Counted from the stretch's first letter, positions 16,952-26,301 are shown. The stretch is DNA of 64,000 bases from an uncultured Bacteroides sp. (GCA_937890825.1 CALADS010000074.1:62001-126000); one strand, 5' to 3'. The notes: a model not told the origin generated them from the sequence alone. Program-made: numbers and translations.

Positions 16952-17780
16952 CTACCAAATACCCTCCGTAGTCATCTGTACACGCTTCATCGTACCATCT
17001 GCATTATAATGCAAACGATCTATACAAACTGAACGGCGAAAACTGCCACCTGTAGGATTAATACCACCATTATGGTAGATAAAATACCAATTTCCCTTGA
17101 ATTCTACAATAGCCTGATGATTGGTATTGGAATTACCCGCCAATTCATTCAGCACACCTTTATACTCCCAAGGACCGGTAATGCTGCGACTCATAGCATA
17201 GCATATCTTTTCGGGAAACTCTGAAGCATAGGATAAGTAATACCAGTCACCCCAATACAGTAGGATCTATGTCGTCCCAATAACTCTTACTACGTTCGGT
17301 AGTCATGGCATTGGTTATTAAGGCAGAACCCTGCGCATCAATAAAAGGTCCGGTAGGTGAATCAGACACAGCTACACCAATCGCCTTCCCCTGCACAGAT
17401 TTATGCTCTACGGTAACATACCAATAAAACTTCCCATTCCGTTCAATCACCTGACTAGCCCATGCTTCTCCTTTGGCCCAAGAAAAATCCTTTGCCCGCA
17501 AAGGAACTGGATGCTCGGTCCACGTCTTTAAATCTTCAGAAGAAAATACACACCACTCATTCAACAAATAATGCTCGGCTGGAGGAGGACATTCGTCATG
17601 ACCGGTATAGATATACATTTTTCCATCGTAAACCATGGCTCCGGGATCGGCTGTATATTTATATTTTACCAACGGATTTCCAGTAGCCACAAACGTAGTG
17701 TCAGTCTGTGCTGACAGCCCCTGAAGGGCTGCCAACACAACAAAACCTACACAAATAATCTTTTGAGTCCAATCACTCAT
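16952..17780 (-). pseudogene. GH43 family glycosidase, broken by internal deletion and frame change
   Basis: The first 177 codons (17780-17247) encode a signal peptide (ending GLSAQ) and a GH43 start: YTADPGAMVYDGKMY with the catalytic base Asp, TGHDECPPP, and SYWDDIDPTV with the pKa-modulating Asp. It then hits TGA at 17247. Reading continues in another frame with GDWYYLSYASEFPEKICYAM and to the end of a normal GH43 C-terminal part at 16952 (TNHQAIVEFKGNWYFIYHNG). The stretch that should lie between, about 50-70 residues including the general-acid Glu (the E-x-P-W region in relatives), is missing. So this is a deletion with a frame change, not a simple frameshift, and the product should be inactive. 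The gene follows GH51 by 9 bases, as in arabinan loci, so it was probably an alpha-L-arabinofuranosidase. Confidence 0.85.
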
Positions 17781-17789
17781 ATAAGACGA

Positions 17790-19769
17790 TTATTTATTTA
17801 AAATGTATACAGCAAAACTATAAGGTTCCAGTTCAATGCTAAGTGACTGTCCGGATACGGCTACAGCCGATTCTTGCGGAACAATAGCCATAGGCTGTTC
17901 AATGGTATTATCTTTATCCAGTTCTAAAGAAGACAATTTAATGCAACGTGCAGCAGAGAACTGTTCATTCTTCTTCATACCAGCTACTTTTAAATTCACA
18001 GACTGCGTATCAGCCGAAGTATTGGCCACTTTTATTATCACAGCATTCTGATTTTTATCAAATACCGCACTGGCAAACAATCCCTCTTGTCCTTCAGCCC
18101 CGGTAACCGGTTTCTTATCCATAGTCAATGGAAGCACATGAGTACCTTTATACAAAGCATACAGTTGCTGTACATGATAACTTACCGTACGAACAGAATT
18201 CAAATTATCGAACCATATCATATCCGGACGCCATTGCCACCCCTCTACATGCGCAAATAACGGAGCGTAAGTGGCCATATGTACAATGTCTGCATTGCGC
18301 TCTAGTCCGGTCATAAAAGCCGCCTCCAGCAAAGCAGCATGGAAATGATTCCATTTTTTACCCTTTCCATGACAAGCATATTCACCGGCAAACACTTTAG
18401 GTCCTTTACGGTCATAATTATCATAACGAGCACCTTGACTCAAGAACCATGATTCCGGACGATAAAAATGCTCATCTACCAAATCGGCTTTCAAGCGCTT
18501 CATTTCCGGCCATAGATAATCGAACTGTTCTCCTTCAGAGTTTGGTCCAGAACTACCCACAATCTGAATTTCGGGATAGGCCTTACGGATGGCTTTGATA
18601 AAAGGTTCCAAACGTTCGGGATATTCCTTGCCCCACTGCTCATTACCGATACCGATATATTTCATATCAAAGGGAGCCGGATGCCCCATATCGGCACGTA
18701 CCTTACCCCACTTGGTAGTGGCATCTCCATTGGCAAACTCTATCAAATCGAGTGCGTCTTGAATATACTCCTGCAAATCGCAAACAGCCACATGAGCACT
18801 CTCTTCGTTATTCTGATACTGACAAGCCAATCCGCAATTCAATACCGGCAAAGGTTCTGCACCAATCTCCTCTGACAAGAGGAAAAACTCATAAAAGCCC
18901 AATCCGTAACTTTGAAAATAATCCGGATAAAAACGATGCCGGAACGTGTACTGCCAGCGATTTTCATTCAACGGACGATTCTCTACCGGCCCTACAGAAT
19001 TCTTCCAGTTATAACGGGTAGCCAAATCGGTTCCTTCTACGATACATCCACCTGGGAAACGGAATACGCCCGGCTTTAAGTCGGCCAGGGCTTGTGCCAA
19101 ATCCTTACGCAAGCCATTTTCATGACCTTTCCAAGTATCTACAGGGAATAAAGAAATATGCTCCAAATCTACCGTTACAGGCGCATCCAAGAAAATACGC
19201 AGCGTAGCCTTCGGATCAGTAACATTCGCCTTCAATACAATCTGGTATTTTTTCCATTCTTTAGAGTCAATCGTAATAGTCTGCGAAGCAAAAGCCTGTG
19301 CTTCACCCATAGACTTGGTATCTACCAATTCCACACTGATTCTACCACTTTTACCACCATCGGGGATTCTTGCCCAAACTGAAAATCGATACTCAGCTCC
19401 CTGTTTGACACCGATTCCAAAAAATCCCTTGTTATCCAGCCCAGTATGTTTATGGGGATGCCCGGCATAAGCCAACCGTACGTAGTGCGGATTTTTCTCA
19501 AATGGCCCGTCATTCCGTACCGATACCTTTCCAAAGCTATCCCATCCCATAAGGTGTTGAGGAAATTCAAACGAACGGTTTTTCACCAACTCAGCATATA
19601 AGCCTCCGTCTGCAGCATAATTAATATCTTCGAAAAACAATCCATACATAGTAGGTTGGATTTCAGCTCCCAGCTTCTTGGTCTGTATTACGAACTCATG
19701 GGTTTGTGCCTGTAAGGAAACTCCTACAGCCAGTGCCATTGCGGCCAATAAATCTTTTGTTTTAAGCAT
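17790..19769 (-). CDS. Alpha-L-arabinofuranosidase, GH51, exported
   Basis: 659 residues with a signal peptide (about 1-22). An N-terminal beta-sandwich resembling a carbohydrate-binding module lies at about 85-210. The GH51 barrel follows, with the general acid Glu377 in GIGNEQWG and the nucleophile Glu463 in VFAGEYA, then a C-terminal beta domain ending in the typical SFAVYIL. It removes arabinofuranosyl side groups from arabinan or arabinoxylan, probably in the periplasm. Directly upstream of the broken GH43 gene. A second, shorter GH51 enzyme lies at 32352, so two different GH51 subtypes occur in this region. Confidence 0.93.
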   Translation of the reverse strand: MLKTKDLLAAMALAVGVSLQAQTHEFVIQTKKLGAEIQPTMYGLFFEDINYAADGGLYAELVKNRSFEFPQHLMGWDSFGKVSVRNDGPFEKNPHYVRLAYAGHPHKHTGLDNKGFFGIGVKQGAEYRFSVWARIPDGGKSGRISVELVDTKSMGEAQAFASQTITIDSKEWKKYQIVLKANVTDPKATLRIFLDAPVTVDLEHISLFPVDTWKGHENGLRKDLAQALADLKPGVFRFPGGCIVEGTDLATRYNWKNSVGPVENRPLNENRWQYTFRHRFYPDYFQSYGLGFYEFFLLSEEIGAEPLPVLNCGLACQYQNNEESAHVAVCDLQEYIQDALDLIEFANGDATTKWGKVRADMGHPAPFDMKYIGIGNEQWGKEYPERLEPFIKAIRKAYPEIQIVGSSGPNSEGEQFDYLWPEMKRLKADLVDEHFYRPESWFLSQGARYDNYDRKGPKVFAGEYACHGKGKKWNHFHAALLEAAFMTGLERNADIVHMATYAPLFAHVEGWQWRPDMIWFDNLNSVRTVSYHVQQLYALYKGTHVLPLTMDKKPVTGAEGQEGLFASAVFDKNQNAVIIKVANTSADTQSVNLKVAGMKKNEQFSAARCIKLSSLELDKDNTIEQPMAIVPQESAVAVSGQSLSIELEPYSFAVYILNK

Positions 19770-19840
19770 AATAATAAATAAATATTAAAATAAATCGAAT
19801 AATCTCATTATTTAACCCGTTTTCCCCATACCGAACGACC

Positions 19841-20050
19841 TCAATTGTCCAATCCGGTAAAGAGTATGGTTTCTGTTTCATTTTCCCAGTCGTGTCCTGC
19901 AAAAATAATCAAATTGGAAATATCTTCTCCACAAAAAGTGAGATTGAGTAGTTACTTTTCAGCGGAAAGAATGAGAGCAAATGCTCCGGAAGTACAAGAC
20001 AACCATAAAAATACATTTAATTCTGCCAAACGACAAATCGAATTCTTCAT
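19841..20050 (-). pseudogene. Short ORF with in-frame stop, possible gene remnant
   Basis: From the ATG at 20050 the minus strand encodes 32 residues with a hydrophobic, signal-like core (FLWLSCTSGAFALIL), a TAA at 19954-19952, then 36 further codons in the same frame (GEDISNLIIFAGHDWENET) to a TGA at 19843-19841. A -7-like element lies 32 bases upstream. No family recognised; it may be a decayed small gene or chance. It sits in the 672-base gap 19770-20441, which also holds a long hairpin (20292) and operator-like palindromes (20359) and otherwise nothing I can name. Confidence 0.25.
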
Positions 20051-20081
20051 AATAACATCTGGTTAAACATTTATTTCGATA

Positions 20082-20089
20082 CAAATATA
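20082..20089 (-). promoter_or_regulatory. -7 element upstream of the GH51/GH43 unit
   Basis: TATATTTG on the minus strand; TTTG upstream is 26 bases away, longer than normal. It would drive the short ORF remnant and then GH51, leaving a leader of about 300 bases. Confidence 0.35.
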
Positions 20090-20291
20090 CTAAACTTCTA
20101 CATAGTATAGGTAGACAAATGAACGCAAAAGGTGGATAAAAAATCACTTTGCGAAAAAAACCTTTTGGTTACGCCACAAAATGGAACAGTACCTTTGATA
20201 AAAATCAAGCAAAATACCGGTATGAAAAAACGCATATTAAACACCTTAATATAATATGGGATATAAAAGGATAAATAGGACAACCTGCTTC

Positions 20292-20348
20292 ATTAAAGAA
20301 ACTACTTGGAAAATATGTTTTCGAGCAGTTTCTTTAATTTTATGTTAC
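20292..20348. other. Orphan terminator-like hairpin
   Basis: ATTAAAGAAACT (20292-20303) pairs with AGTTTCTTTAAT (20337-20348); inside, CTTGGAAAA and TTTTCGAG pair with G-T wobbles, giving one long stem. TTTTA follows on the plus strand. No gene ends into it from the left, so it may be the surviving terminator of a lost gene, or a leader structure. Confidence 0.5.
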
Positions 20349-20358
20349 AAAACATACT

Positions 20359-20400
20359 AAAGTGTATTTTACACACCATATAAAAGTGTTACTTTTACAC
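20359..20400 (+). promoter_or_regulatory. Candidate AraR operators before the arabinose operon
   Basis: Two similar palindromes lie 24 bases apart: AAAGTGTATTTTACAC (20359-20374) and AAAGTGTTACTTTTACAC (20383-20400), each a GTGT...ACAC inverted repeat. They end 41 bases before the mutarotase ATG, where a repressor would act. No other copy was noticed in the window. The match to the characterised AraR site is not checked. Confidence 0.5.
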
Positions 20401-20441
20401 CGTAAACAAGATAAACTTTTAATTCACAAATCATACAGACC

Positions 20442-21581
20442 ATGAAAAATTACTTTCTTGCAGCTAGTATAGCTACTTTTCTATTGGCTTCCTGCGCACA
20501 AAAACAAGATTCACCACTCACGATTTCCGGATTAAATCCTAAAAATTTCAAGACAGAAGTTAATCAGGCTAAGACACAACTCTATACATTAAAGAATACA
20601 GCAGGTATGGAAGTTTGCATTACCAATTTTGGCGGACGAATTGTTTCCATAATGGTGCCAGACAAAACAGGAACTATGCGAGATGTGGTCTTAGGATTCG
20701 ACAACATAAACGACTATATCAATATACCCAGTGATTTTGGGGCTTCTATCGGACGCTATGCAAACCGTATCAACCAAGGTCGGTTCGTTTTAGACGGAGA
20801 TACCATCCAACTTCCACAAAACAACTTCGGACACTGCCTGCACGGCGGACCTAAAGGTTGGCAATACCAAGTATATGATGCCAAGCAAACAGATGACACA
20901 ACCCTGGAATTGACACGTATCTCGCCTGACGGTGACGAAAACTTCCCAGGAAACATGACCGCTAAAGTGATTTACAAATTAACTGAAGAGAATGCCATTG
21001 ACATAAAATACAGTGCCACTACAGATAAAAAAACAGTGGTTAACATGACAAACCATTCTTATTTCAACTTATCTGGTAATCCCGCAAAGGCTGCTACAGA
21101 TCATATCCTTTATGTAAATGCAAGCAATTATACCCCTGTCGACAGCACATTCATGACTACCGGTGAAATAGCAGAAGTGAAAGATACACCAATGGATTTC
21201 AGGACTCCTAAAACTGTAGGTCGAGACATCAACAACTATGAATTTGAACAACTGAAAAACGGTAACGGATATGACCATAATTGGGTACTGGACACCAAGG
21301 GAGACATCAACCAGGTGGCTGCTAAGCTTACTTCTCCAGAGACAGGAATTACCTTGGAAGTATACACTAATGAGCCTGGTATCCAAATATATACAGGAAA
21401 CTTCTTGGATGGAACAGTAAAAGGGAAAAAAGACATTACTTATAATCAAAGAGCTTCTGTCTGCCTGGAAACGCAACATTATCCAGATAGCCCCAACAAG
21501 GCTGAATGGCCCTCTGTAGTGCTGGAACCTGGACAAAATTACACTAGCGAATGTATCTTTAAATTTTCTGTAGAAAAATAA
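20442..21581 (+). CDS. Aldose 1-epimerase lipoprotein of the arabinose operon
   Basis: 379 residues. Lipobox LLASC with Cys18, so a lipid-anchored envelope protein. The mutarotase fold carries ASIGRYANRINQG, CLHGGPKGW, TNHSYFNLSG (catalytic His) and LETQHYPDSPN (catalytic Glu). It probably supplies the anomer of L-arabinose that the next gene's symporter takes up. First gene of the operon, 24 bases before the symporter. About 45 percent similar by eye to the cytoplasmic GalM at 13134, which has no signal. Confidence 0.9.
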   Translation: MKNYFLAASIATFLLASCAQKQDSPLTISGLNPKNFKTEVNQAKTQLYTLKNTAGMEVCITNFGGRIVSIMVPDKTGTMRDVVLGFDNINDYINIPSDFGASIGRYANRINQGRFVLDGDTIQLPQNNFGHCLHGGPKGWQYQVYDAKQTDDTTLELTRISPDGDENFPGNMTAKVIYKLTEENAIDIKYSATTDKKTVVNMTNHSYFNLSGNPAKAATDHILYVNASNYTPVDSTFMTTGEIAEVKDTPMDFRTPKTVGRDINNYEFEQLKNGNGYDHNWVLDTKGDINQVAAKLTSPETGITLEVYTNEPGIQIYTGNFLDGTVKGKKDITYNQRASVCLETQHYPDSPNKAEWPSVVLEPGQNYTSECIFKFSVEK

Positions 21582-21605
21582 TATTAATACTTAAAGACTT
21601 ATATT

Positions 21606-23300
21606 GTGGAAACATTAGATTGGTTAGTTATCGGAGCCTTCTTTTTGGCTTTGATTGGGATTATTATTTGGGTAGTAAAACAAAAACAAAACGACTCTGC
21701 CGACTATTTTCTCGGTGGTCGTGATGCTACTTGGATTGCCATCGGTGCATCTATTTTTGCATCCAATATCGGTTCTGAACATCTGATTGGCCTGGCTGGT
21801 GCAGGAGCTTCAAGTGGTATGGCTATGGCGCACTGGGAAATACAGGGATGGATGATTCTGCTGTTAGGATGGGTTTTCGTACCTTTCTATTCTAGAAGTA
21901 TGGTATACACCATGCCCGAATTTTTGGAAAGGCGCTATAATCCGCAATCACGTACAATACTGTCTGTTATCTCTCTCATTAGCTACGTACTAACTAAAGT
22001 AGCTGTAACAGTGTATGCCGGTGGATTGGTATTCCAACAGGTATTTGGCATCAAGGAACTGTGGGGCATTGACTTTTTCTGGATTGCAGCCATTGGACTA
22101 GTAGTACTTACAGCTCTTTACACCATTTTCGGTGGTATGAAATCGGTGCTTTATACTTCTGTGCTTCAAACACCTATCTTGCTTTTAGGCTCACTGATTA
22201 TTTTGGTATTAGGTTTCCAAGAATTAGGTGGTTGGAATGAAATGATGAAGATTTGCGGTGCAGTAACAGTAAATGAATATGGAAATACCATGACTGAATT
22301 GATTCGTAGCAATAACGATCCTAATTTCCCGTGGTTAGGGGCACTGATTGGATCAGCCATCATCGGTTTTTGGTATTGGTGTACCGACCAGTTCATCGTG
22401 CAACGCGTATTATCTGGTAAAAATGAAAAAGAAGCACGTCGCGGTACTATCTTTGGTGCCTACCTGAAGCTTCTTCCGGTATTTTTATTTTTAATTCCAG
22501 GAATGATAGCATTTGCCCTTCACCAAAAATATATCGGTGCTGGCGGAGAAGGATTTTTACCATTACTAGCCAACGGCAATCCAAATGCAGACGCTGCTTT
22601 CCCCACACTGGTAGCCAAGTTACTCCCTGCAGGTGTCAAAGGATTGGTAGTATGCGGTATTCTGGCAGCTTTAATGAGTTCATTGGCATCCTTGTTTAAT
22701 TCATCAGCCATGCTGTTTACCATCGACTTTTATAAACGTTTCAAACCTGAAACACCTGAGAAAAAATTGGTAGCTATCGGACAGATGGCCACCGTGGTAA
22801 TCGTTATTTTAGGTATTCTGTGGATTCCCATCATGCGCAGCGTAGGTGATGTGCTTTACACTTATCTGCAAGACGTGCAATCTGTATTGGCTCCGGGTAT
22901 TGCTGCCGCATTCTTATTGGGCATCTGCTGGAAGAGAACATCTGCACAGGGCGGTATGTGGGGTCTTATTTCAGGTATGATTATCGGTTTAACCCGTCTG
23001 GGAGCGAAAGTTTATTATAGCAATGTTACAGAGGTGTCCGACAATCTGTTCAAATATGTATTCTATGACCTGAACTGGTTGTTCTTCTGTGGATGGATGT
23101 TCTTGTTCTGCACCATCGTAGTTATCGTAGTAAGCCTGATGACAGAGGCACCTGACGCTGCCAAAATTCAAGGACTGGTATTCGGCACTTCTACTTCCGA
23201 GCAAAAAGCTGTTACACGTGAAAGCTGGAACCACTGGGATGTTATCCACTCACTGATTATTTTAGGAATCACAGGTGCATTCTATTGGTATTTCTGGTAA
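21606..23300 (+). CDS. Sodium:solute symporter, probable L-arabinose uptake
   Basis: 564 residues, about 14 membrane helices, SSS (SglT) family: DYFLGGRDATW near the N-terminus, GSEHLIGLAGAGA, and FGGMKSVLYTSVLQ. GTG start at 21606; the residues after it (ETLDWLVIG) fit the family's N-terminus and no better ATG is near. Located between the mutarotase and araR, as the arabinose transporter of Bacteroides, so L-arabinose is the likely substrate. Cytoplasmic membrane. Confidence 0.9.
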   Translation: METLDWLVIGAFFLALIGIIIWVVKQKQNDSADYFLGGRDATWIAIGASIFASNIGSEHLIGLAGAGASSGMAMAHWEIQGWMILLLGWVFVPFYSRSMVYTMPEFLERRYNPQSRTILSVISLISYVLTKVAVTVYAGGLVFQQVFGIKELWGIDFFWIAAIGLVVLTALYTIFGGMKSVLYTSVLQTPILLLGSLIILVLGFQELGGWNEMMKICGAVTVNEYGNTMTELIRSNNDPNFPWLGALIGSAIIGFWYWCTDQFIVQRVLSGKNEKEARRGTIFGAYLKLLPVFLFLIPGMIAFALHQKYIGAGGEGFLPLLANGNPNADAAFPTLVAKLLPAGVKGLVVCGILAALMSSLASLFNSSAMLFTIDFYKRFKPETPEKKLVAIGQMATVVIVILGILWIPIMRSVGDVLYTYLQDVQSVLAPGIAAAFLLGICWKRTSAQGGMWGLISGMIIGLTRLGAKVYYSNVTEVSDNLFKYVFYDLNWLFFCGWMFLFCTIVVIVVSLMTEAPDAAKIQGLVFGTSTSEQKAVTRESWNHWDVIHSLIILGITGAFYWYFW

Positions 23301-23316
23301 TTAATTCCTATTATAC

Positions 23317-23358
23317 AGAAGATAAAATCCATGAACCTGCAAACGGATTTTATCTTCT
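23317..23358 (+). terminator. Hairpin between the symporter and araR
   Basis: Perfect 14-bp stem (23317-23330 / 23345-23358, 14-nt loop) made of AGAAGATAAAATCC. No T-run follows, so partial termination or mRNA processing that lowers araR output relative to the symporter is more likely than a full stop. Confidence 0.6.
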
Positions 23359-23381
23359 CCAAATTGTAAAAGTTAGTCTTT

Positions 23382-24059
23382 ATGGAAAAATATTATAGTT
23401 CAAATCCAAGATTCTACGTCGGAGTAGACTGTATAATTTTTGGCTATAACGAAGGAAAACTAAACCTGTTACTCCTAAAAAGAAATTTCCAGCCAGCAAT
23501 GGGCGAATGGTCATTAATGGGCGGATTCGTACAAGAAAACGAAAGCACAGATGACGCAGCACAGCGAGTATTAACAGAACTTACCGGATTAGAACAAGTA
23601 TATATGGAGCAAGTAGGTACTTTCGGAGCTGTAGACAGAGATCCTGGAGAACGGGTTATTTCCATCGCCTATTTTGCATTAATCAACATCAAAGAGTCTG
23701 ACAGGGAACTTGTAAAACAACACAATGCCTATTGGATAGATATCAATGAACTCCCCCCTCTGATTTTCGACCATAAAGAAATGGTTATACAAGCAAGGGA
23801 GTTAATACAAAAAAAGATGTCTACGAAACCAATTGTTTTTAATCTGCTTCCAAAGTTATTTACGCTTACCCAATTACAGAACCTCTATGAAAACATTTAT
23901 GGAGAAACATTGGACAAAAGAAATTTCAGAAGAAGAATAGCAGAAATGAACTATATTGAAAAAACAGACAAGATTGATAAATCTGGTTCTAAAAGAGGAG
24001 CTGCCCTTTATCAATTTAATGAGGAAACATTCTTAAAGACTCCTAAGTTTAAAATATAA
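23382..24059 (+). CDS. araR: AraR, Nudix-fold transcriptional regulator of arabinose use
   Basis: 225 residues: Nudix domain (about 10-145) then a winged helix (about 150-220, with LTQLQNLYENIYGE and KRNFRRRIAEM). The Nudix box at residues 47-70 reads G..F...E.......RVLTELTGL. Against the consensus GX5EX7REUXEEXGU two acidic residues are gone (Val63 in RE, Leu67 in EE), so hydrolase activity is unlikely. This is the NrtR-type regulator design, and the place matches the characterised B. thetaiotaomicron AraR, a repressor that releases DNA when it binds L-arabinose. Likely target: the palindromes at 20359-20400. Confidence 0.88.
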   Translation: MEKYYSSNPRFYVGVDCIIFGYNEGKLNLLLLKRNFQPAMGEWSLMGGFVQENESTDDAAQRVLTELTGLEQVYMEQVGTFGAVDRDPGERVISIAYFALINIKESDRELVKQHNAYWIDINELPPLIFDHKEMVIQARELIQKKMSTKPIVFNLLPKLFTLTQLQNLYENIYGETLDKRNFRRRIAEMNYIEKTDKIDKSGSKRGAALYQFNEETFLKTPKFKI

Positions 24060-24074
24060 TAATATTAAAATAGT

Positions 24075-24764
24075 ATGCTAGAAGCACTGAAAGAAAAAGT
24101 ATTCCATGCCAACTTAGATTTAGTGAAACATGGACTGGTAATTTTTACATGGGGAAATGTTTCGGCCATCGACCGCGAAACAGGTCTGGTTGTCATAAAA
24201 CCCAGCGGAGTAGATTACGATGAAATGAAAGCAGAAGATATGGTAGTGGTCGATCTGGAGGGAAACGTGGTTGAAGGCAATCTGAAACCTTCGTCAGATA
24301 CACCTACCCACTTGGTAATATACAAAGCTTTCCCGGAAATCGGTGGAGTGGTACACACGCATTCTACCTATGCCACCGCCTGGGCACAAGCAGGCTGCGA
24401 CATTCCCAATATCGGAACGACTCATGCAGACTACTTCCACGATGCTATTCCTTGTACAGAAGACATGACAGAGGAAGAGGTAAAAGGAGCATACGAACTG
24501 GAAACAGGCAATGTTATAGTAAAGCGTTTTAAAGGACTGAATCCCGTTCATACACCGGGAGTTTTAGTGAAAAACCACGGTCCTTTCTCATGGGGAAAAG
24601 ATGCGCACGATGCTGTACATAATGCCGTAGTCATGGAGCAAGTAGCCAAAATGGCTTCCATCGCTTATATGGTCAATCCTAATCTCACCATGAACCCCCT
24701 ACTCGTGGAAAAGCATTTCAATCGCAAACATGGGCCGAATGCCTATTATGGACAAAATAAGTAA
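24075..24764 (+). CDS. araD: L-ribulose-5-phosphate 4-epimerase
   Basis: 229 residues, class II aldolase fold. Zinc ligands His94 and His96 (VVHTHSTYA) and His168 (VKNHGPFSWG), plus Asp75 in SSDTPTH, match E. coli AraD. Converts L-ribulose 5-phosphate to D-xylulose 5-phosphate, the exit of the arabinose path to transketolase. Starts 15 bases after araR. Confidence 0.95.
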   Translation: MLEALKEKVFHANLDLVKHGLVIFTWGNVSAIDRETGLVVIKPSGVDYDEMKAEDMVVVDLEGNVVEGNLKPSSDTPTHLVIYKAFPEIGGVVHTHSTYATAWAQAGCDIPNIGTTHADYFHDAIPCTEDMTEEEVKGAYELETGNVIVKRFKGLNPVHTPGVLVKNHGPFSWGKDAHDAVHNAVVMEQVAKMASIAYMVNPNLTMNPLLVEKHFNRKHGPNAYYGQNK

Positions 24765-24790
24765 TTAATTTAAAATCTATCTATAAAATT

Positions 24791-26299
24791 ATGAAAGCAT
24801 TTGAACAATATGAAGTATGGTTTGTAACAGGTGCTCAGCTTCTGTACGGAGGTGACGCTGTTATTGCAGTTGACGCACACAGTAACGAAATGGTAAAAGG
24901 TCTGAACGAATCAGGCAAACTTCCCGTAAAAGTGGTATATAAAGGTACGGTAAACTCTGCCAAAGAAGTAACTGCTGCCTTCAAAGCTGCCAACAATGAT
25001 GAAAAATGTATTGGTGTGATTACCTGGATGCACACTTTCTCACCGGCCAAAATGTGGATACACGGCTTACAGGAACTGAAAAAACCGCTGCTGCACTTCC
25101 ACACTCAATTCAATAAGGAAATTCCTTGGGATACCATGGATATGGACTTCATGAACTTGAATCAATCTGCTCACGGCGACCGTGAATTCGGACACATCGT
25201 AACCCGTATGCGCAAGAACCGCAAAGTGGTTGTAGGACATTGGCAAGATACAAAAGCACAAGAACAAATTGCTGCATGGATGCGCGTAGCTGCCGCCTGG
25301 GCAGATGCACAAGACATGCTTATCATCCGATTTGGCGACCAAATGAATAATGTTGCAGTAACCGATGGCGATAAAGTAAGTGCTGAACAAGTTTTGGGCT
25401 ATCACGTAGACTACTATCCTATCAATGACGTAATGAAATACTATAATGAGGTGTCCGACGAGGAAGTCCATGCTTTGGTTACCGAGTATTTCCAGCTATA
25501 CGACCATGCCCCAGAACTGGAAGATGGAAGAACAGAAGCTTATAAGAAAGTATGGAACTCTGCCAAAGCAGAAATTGCTATCCGTCGCGTATTGAAAGAG
25601 ACAGGTGCCAAAGGCTTCACTACCAATTTCAACGATTTGGGTGAGTTTGATCAAATCCCCGGTCTGGCGTCACAACGATTGATGGCTGAAGGGTATGGTT
25701 TTGGTGCTGAAGGTGACTGGAAAACTGCAGCTTTGTATCGCACCACTTGGTTCATGAGTCAAGGTATGCCCAACGGATGCTCCTTCCTAGAAGACTATAC
25801 GCTGAACTTTGACGGAGAAAAGAGTGCTATTCTGCAAGCTCATATGCTAGAAGTTTGTCCGCTTATCTCTGAAGAAAAGCCCAAACTGGAGGTTCACAGA
25901 TTAAGTATCGGTATCGACAGCGAAACAGCTCGTCTGGTATTTACCAGCAAGCAAGGTTCTGGCGTTGCTGCCACAATTGTAGATTTAGGCAACCGCTTCC
26001 GCCTCATCGTCAACAAGGTAGAATGTATCAAGAGCAAACCGCTGCCCAAACTTCCGGTGGCCAGTGCATTGTGGATTCCCATGCCTAACTTAGAAGTGGG
26101 TGCAGCAGCTTGGATATTGGCAGGCGGTACTCATCATACTAGTTTCTCTTACGACCTGACTACAGAATATTGGGAAGACTTTGCAGAAATGGCCGGCATT
26201 GAAATGGTGGTTATCGATGAAAACACTACTATCAGCGAATTCAAAAAAGAATTGCGCATGAATGAAGTATATTATATGTTGAACAAAGCACTTTGCTGA
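24791..26299 (+). CDS. araA: L-arabinose isomerase
   Basis: 502 residues, normal length. FVTGAQLLYG at the start, THFSPAKMWI-type segment (HTFSPAKMWI), FTTNFNDLGEFDQIPGLASQRLMAEGYGFGAEGDWK in pieces, and HHTSFSYDLT near the C-terminus are hallmark AraA segments with the Mn ligands (two Glu, two His). Turns L-arabinose into L-ribulose in the cytoplasm. Two bases separate its stop from the kinase start. Confidence 0.96.
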   Translation: MKAFEQYEVWFVTGAQLLYGGDAVIAVDAHSNEMVKGLNESGKLPVKVVYKGTVNSAKEVTAAFKAANNDEKCIGVITWMHTFSPAKMWIHGLQELKKPLLHFHTQFNKEIPWDTMDMDFMNLNQSAHGDREFGHIVTRMRKNRKVVVGHWQDTKAQEQIAAWMRVAAAWADAQDMLIIRFGDQMNNVAVTDGDKVSAEQVLGYHVDYYPINDVMKYYNEVSDEEVHALVTEYFQLYDHAPELEDGRTEAYKKVWNSAKAEIAIRRVLKETGAKGFTTNFNDLGEFDQIPGLASQRLMAEGYGFGAEGDWKTAALYRTTWFMSQGMPNGCSFLEDYTLNFDGEKSAILQAHMLEVCPLISEEKPKLEVHRLSIGIDSETARLVFTSKQGSGVAATIVDLGNRFRLIVNKVECIKSKPLPKLPVASALWIPMPNLEVGAAAWILAGGTHHTSFSYDLTTEYWEDFAEMAGIEMVVIDENTTISEFKKELRMNEVYYMLNKALC

Positions 26300-26301
26300 C
26301 T

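Noticed and set aside
19845..20066. 73-codon plus-strand reading frame upstream of the arabinose operon
   Set aside because: Antisense to the small minus-strand ORF, no ribosome site, no similarity; treated as chance.
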